Assembly (NCBI GenBank): GCA_963828715.1
Contig: CAWHFX010000002.1
Coordinates: forward strand, 1-64,000
Reading direction: 5' to 3'
DNA length: 64,000 nt
Source: JAQGMV01 sp963828715
GTDB lineage: Bacteria; Pseudomonadota; Gammaproteobacteria; Burkholderiales; SG8-41
Every line of letters starts with the position of its first letter. Within the stretch, counting starts at the first letter, position 1. The position numbers were made by a program, and so were the translations under genes. This document shows positions 61,271-64,000 of this stretch, one piece after another. The notes below the pieces were generated by a model, which was not told the DNA's origin, ran no database searches, and saw only the letters and a list, made by a program, of their open reading frames with translations.

Positions 61271-62559
61271 TTTCTGGCGACGCCTCCTGTGGCTGGGGGC
61301 AATTCCTCGTCCGGGGTGGGCGGAACTGCACGATCGCCGCCGCACGCGTCGATTTCGCTCCCGCGACCGGCCGGCTCCGGCATGTTGCGCGATGAGCCGA
61401 GCAGCGTGTTCGGTGCGGCGGGGGCGCTCGCCATGGGGACGACCGTCAGCTTCAACAACTCGCTGTGCAGCGCGCGGACTTGCCGCTCCGCCTGCGTCTG
61501 CCGGTCTTCGGAACCTTCCTCCGGGCTTTTCTCGTGCGGCTTCACGGTCGAGCGGACGACCATGAACTTGTTGAGCACGTCGAACCAGAATGGCGCACCC
61601 AGCGTAGCTGCGAAAGCGGTTATCAGCCAACCGAGCAGCGGACCTGCCCAGAAATTCCACAGATCCTTCGGATCGCTGGTCTTCTGCGGCGCGCCCCAGC
61701 CCTGGTTCCACCCCAGCGGCAGCCGCTGAGCCGCAAGCGCATTCTCCGCCTGCCGGTAATCCATCGAACGTTGTGCTGCGAGCGAGGACGTCGGAACGCC
61801 GACGTTTTGAGGCTGACCGGCAGTGGCGCCGTCGACGACAGGCGTGCCCTTCTCTCTTTCCGTTGCGAGGATCTTGCCGGCCTCGTCCACGACGGCCGCC
61901 CGCGCTTTCCCATCCTGAGAAAGATAATGAACGATGCTGATCGTGTTGATGTTCAAGGCGACCACGACGAACAGCGCGACGCACAACAGCACCCATTGTG
62001 TCGTGCGGCGATACCAGCCCGACACACGATCCATCGCACTGTCGTACCAGGCCTCGACGCTCTTCACCGCTTTGTCGAGATCGCCCTGAGCGGTATCGAT
62101 CGCTGTAAGCAACACGCGCTCTACTTCGGGATTCCCCAGTTTGCTCACGTTCGCGCGAACGTTTTCGAGCGAAATGGCCGATGAGCCGCTCGCAGCCGGC
62201 GCGCCGGTTTGCTGAGGCCCGCGCGCCGCGAGGTCCATCAATGCGAGCGCGAAGCTGTGTGACGGAATGTAGGACGGCAGGTTTGCGCCCGAAGTGAGTG
62301 CGCCGGGTGACCGGTGGTCCTCAGGGGGCTCGTATTTGCCCTGGAACAGTCCGTAGATCAGAGGGTGATTGAAGAGCTTCCCGACGAGCTCGGGCGAGGT
62401 CCGGTAATGCAGGAGCTCGCGTATTGCGTAGTGCAGATACGCCGCGCGTGTCTTGAACCATCCATCCAGGCCCTCGCGAACAGCGGTGCAGATGATGCTC
62501 ACGAGTACGAAAACGAAGACGATGCCGATACAGACATCCAGCACTGCGGAGCCCAGCAT
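61267..62559 (-). CDS. Membrane protein of unknown function coupled to an amidase
   Basis: Protein of 430 aa, not recognised as a named family. Hydrophobic segments: about 7-25 (VCIGIVFVFVLVSIICTAV), 187-207 (TQWVLLCVALFVVVALNI) and 300-320 (LGWLITAFAATLGAPFWF). Between the first and second is a domain of about 160 residues with REGLDGWFKTRAAYLHYAIRELL and NHPLIYGLF. A helical stretch near 150-180, then the region 215-290, may lie outside the cytoplasm. The C-terminal tail is hydrophilic. Translational coupling to the amidase suggests they work together. The start follows GGAGGC. Confidence 0.78.
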   Translation of the reverse strand: MLGSAVLDVCIGIVFVFVLVSIICTAVREGLDGWFKTRAAYLHYAIRELLHYRTSPELVGKLFNHPLIYGLFQGKYEPPEDHRSPGALTSGANLPSYIPSHSFALALMDLAARGPQQTGAPAASGSSAISLENVRANVSKLGNPEVERVLLTAIDTAQGDLDKAVKSVEAWYDSAMDRVSGWYRRTTQWVLLCVALFVVVALNINTISIVHYLSQDGKARAAVVDEAGKILATEREKGTPVVDGATAGQPQNVGVPTSSLAAQRSMDYRQAENALAAQRLPLGWNQGWGAPQKTSDPKDLWNFWAGPLLGWLITAFAATLGAPFWFDVLNKFMVVRSTVKPHEKSPEEGSEDRQTQAERQVRALHSELLKLTVVPMASAPAAPNTLLGSSRNMPEPAGRGSEIDACGGDRAVPPTPDEELPPATGGVARK

Positions 62560-62731
62560 AGAGCCTCCTGCGTTCGTGACTGTATTGCTGAATCAGCCAT
62601 GGCAGCGTAAGTGCAGACGTCGTCACGGCTGCGTTCGGGTGGCAACAACATAGCGTCTGGTTGCTCATGTGCCATCCTCCAAATGGATGATCAGGTCCCG
62701 CCGCGCGTCGGGCTTCGAACGAAGGCGCCCG

Positions 62732-63745
62732 CTATTCCGGCTTGATCCCCGCCTGCCTGATCACCTTGGCCCATTTCACCACTTCGCGCCGGATCATGGC
62801 CGCGAACTCGTCGGGTTCGGTGCCGAGCGCTTCGGCACCTTCGGCGAGAAATCGCTCGCGCGAGGCGCCGAGCTTCAGCACCGCATGCGCTTCAGCCTTG
62901 ATCTTCTCGACAATCGGACGCGGCACGCGAGCCGGTCCGAGGAGTCCGTTCCAGGTCTGTTCGTCGTAGCCCGGCAGTCCTGATTCCGCGACCGTGGGGA
63001 GCTCGGGCAACGCCGCGGAACGTTTCGCGCTCGTTACCGCCATCGCCTTCAGCTTGCCTGCGCGCACGAGCGCGAGCGCTGACGGCATCGCCGCGAAATA
63101 GACCTGCACCTGACCGCCCATCAACGCGTTCATCGCCGGTCCACCGCCCTTGTAAGGAACGTGGACCATGTCGATGCCCGCCATCGTCTTGAAAAGCTCT
63201 GCTCCGAGTTGCGTCCCCGTGCCCGTGCCGCCCGAGGCATAGTTCAGGGAGCCGGGCTTGGCTTTCGCGAGGGCGATCAGCTCCTTCACGTTGCTCGCCG
63301 GGACGGACGGATGGATCAGGAGCAGGTTGGGATACAGCGACAGCGTCGTGATCGGCGCGAAATCCTTTACCGGGTCGAACGGCAGCTTCCGGTACATGCT
63401 CGGCATGATCGCGAGCGACGAGGCCACGACGAGCAGCGTATAGCCGTCCGGAGCAGCCTTTGCGACGAGGTCGGTTCCGACGAGGCTCCCGGCGCCCGGC
63501 CGGTTGTCGACGACGACGGACTGACCGAAGCGTTCAGCAAGAGGCGGCGCGAGCAATCTCGCCGTGAGGTCCGTGGTGCCGCCCGGGCTCTGCGGAACGA
63601 TGATCCGGATCGGGCGTGCGGGATAGGCTGGCGCATCGCGCTCGGCGGCGTTGGCGTGAGTGCAGACGATCGCACTCAGTGCGAACGATGAGAGAACGCA
63701 TCGAGTTTGAGGCAGTGTTGTTTTCGTCAGAAATAAGTTTCGCAC
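62732..63745 (-). CDS. Bug/TctC-family periplasmic receptor
   Basis: Receptor of 337 aa starting at GTG 63745. The signal peptide ends IVCTHANAAERD. Core: VVVDNRPGAGSLVGTDLVAKAAPDGYTLLVVASSLA, IHPSVPASNVKELIALAKAKPGSLNYASGGTGTG, MVHVPYKGGGPAMNALMGGQVQVYF, and KRSAALPELPTVAESGLPGYDEQTWNGLLG. It is among the most canonical members in the window. It is separated from the membrane-protein gene by 170 bp and stands beside repeats at the right edge. Confidence 0.94.
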   Translation of the reverse strand: MRNLFLTKTTLPQTRCVLSSFALSAIVCTHANAAERDAPAYPARPIRIIVPQSPGGTTDLTARLLAPPLAERFGQSVVVDNRPGAGSLVGTDLVAKAAPDGYTLLVVASSLAIMPSMYRKLPFDPVKDFAPITTLSLYPNLLLIHPSVPASNVKELIALAKAKPGSLNYASGGTGTGTQLGAELFKTMAGIDMVHVPYKGGGPAMNALMGGQVQVYFAAMPSALALVRAGKLKAMAVTSAKRSAALPELPTVAESGLPGYDEQTWNGLLGPARVPRPIVEKIKAEAHAVLKLGASRERFLAEGAEALGTEPDEFAAMIRREVVKWAKVIRQAGIKPE

Positions 63746-63794
63746 TTTAGCGGCGACAACCTCTTCAAGGCTGCTCCGGAGTCCGCCGCCCCGA

Positions 63795-63977
63795 CCCTCG
63801 TACGCACGGACGAGAGTTCTAACCTAACTGACGCATGATAGTCACGTTCGCGGGGACCCCGCCGCTCTCCGCGGCCCCCGCTGTCCATCTCCGCAAGCCT
63901 CGCACGATCGGACGGGAGTGCTAACTGGCGTTTGGAAGTCACGTTCGCGGGGACCCCGCCGCTCCGCGGCCCCCGCT
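63795..63977. repeat. Two tandem copies of a dispersed GC-rich hairpin repeat
   Basis: Each copy has a CTCGTAC/CTCGCAC then GGACGAG/GGACGGGAG stem, AGT(T/G)CTAAC, and GTCACGTTCGCGGGGACCCC followed by GCCGCTC and CGCGGCCCCCGCT. Copies are at 63795-63882 and 63898-63977. The second part can fold because GCGGGG and CCCCGC face each other. Relatives are at 31128-31196 and 52012-52093. Confidence 0.7.
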
Positions 63978-64000
63978 CACCGAGACGGGCCGATTCTAAT

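Overview
The window is GC-rich, gene-dense, single-replicon bacterial DNA. It is most consistent with an environmental betaproteobacterium (Burkholderiales-like). The main reason is the large number of Bug/TctC-type periplasmic receptors: twelve near full-length copies and two fragments in 64 kb. They sit among type III CoA-transferases, acyl-CoA dehydrogenases, carboxymuconolactone-decarboxylase-like proteins, HpaI-type aldolases and DapA-like lyases. No rRNA, tRNA, CRISPR array, phage module or replication origin was seen. No TctA or TctB membrane partner lies in the window.

Layout. 1-9.6 kb: Bug receptors, a DUF1330 protein, an amidohydrolase, a Gfo/Idh/MocA oxidoreductase, a carboxymuconolactone-decarboxylase-like protein, and a Bug / CoA-transferase / HpaI-aldolase run. 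9.6-18 kb: CoA-transferase, MFS carrier, secreted GH16-like protein, two Bug genes, a SYLF lipoprotein and a TPR protein. 18-21.5 kb: a tight operon of a Bug receptor, a gene with an in-frame TGA in the context U-G-S-C (a probable UGSC-family selenoprotein, 576 aa), and an Asp/Glu-racemase-like protein. 21.5-31 kb: a 269-bp inverted-repeat element, a TauD dioxygenase with Bug, secreted proteins, a second MFS carrier, a secreted formamidase-like protein, a secreted HpaI-like protein, and a PHA depolymerase with a phasin. 31-46.6 kb: an acyl-CoA degradation region (enoyl-CoA hydratase, SDR, two acyl-CoA dehydrogenases, OYE reductase, MaoC hydratase, two CoA-transferases, MmgE/PrpD, FAD dehydrogenase) with its own TetR regulator. 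A shared palindrome, ATTTAAYNGCGNTTAAAT, lies in four of its promoters. 46.6-51 kb: universal stress protein, Bug, serine hydrolase, alpha/beta hydrolase. 51-60.4 kb: Bug, CMD-like, Gfo/Idh, EthD-like, Bug, SDR and two DapA-like lyases with a divergent LysR gene. 60.4-64 kb: an amidase translationally coupled to a membrane protein, a last Bug gene and intergenic repeats.

The genes look like several small catabolic modules for organic acids. Each pairs a periplasmic receptor with CoA activation, beta-oxidation-like steps or aldol/retro-aldol cleavage. Substrates cannot be assigned from sequence.

A technical point affects the reading of many genes. Eight genes are broken by exactly one extra base each, and each is restored to family length by removing it. 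They are annotated as single genes, with a probable sequencing or assembly insertion noted. The TGA in the UGSC gene is different: the frame is intact on both sides and the codon falls on the family's named motif.
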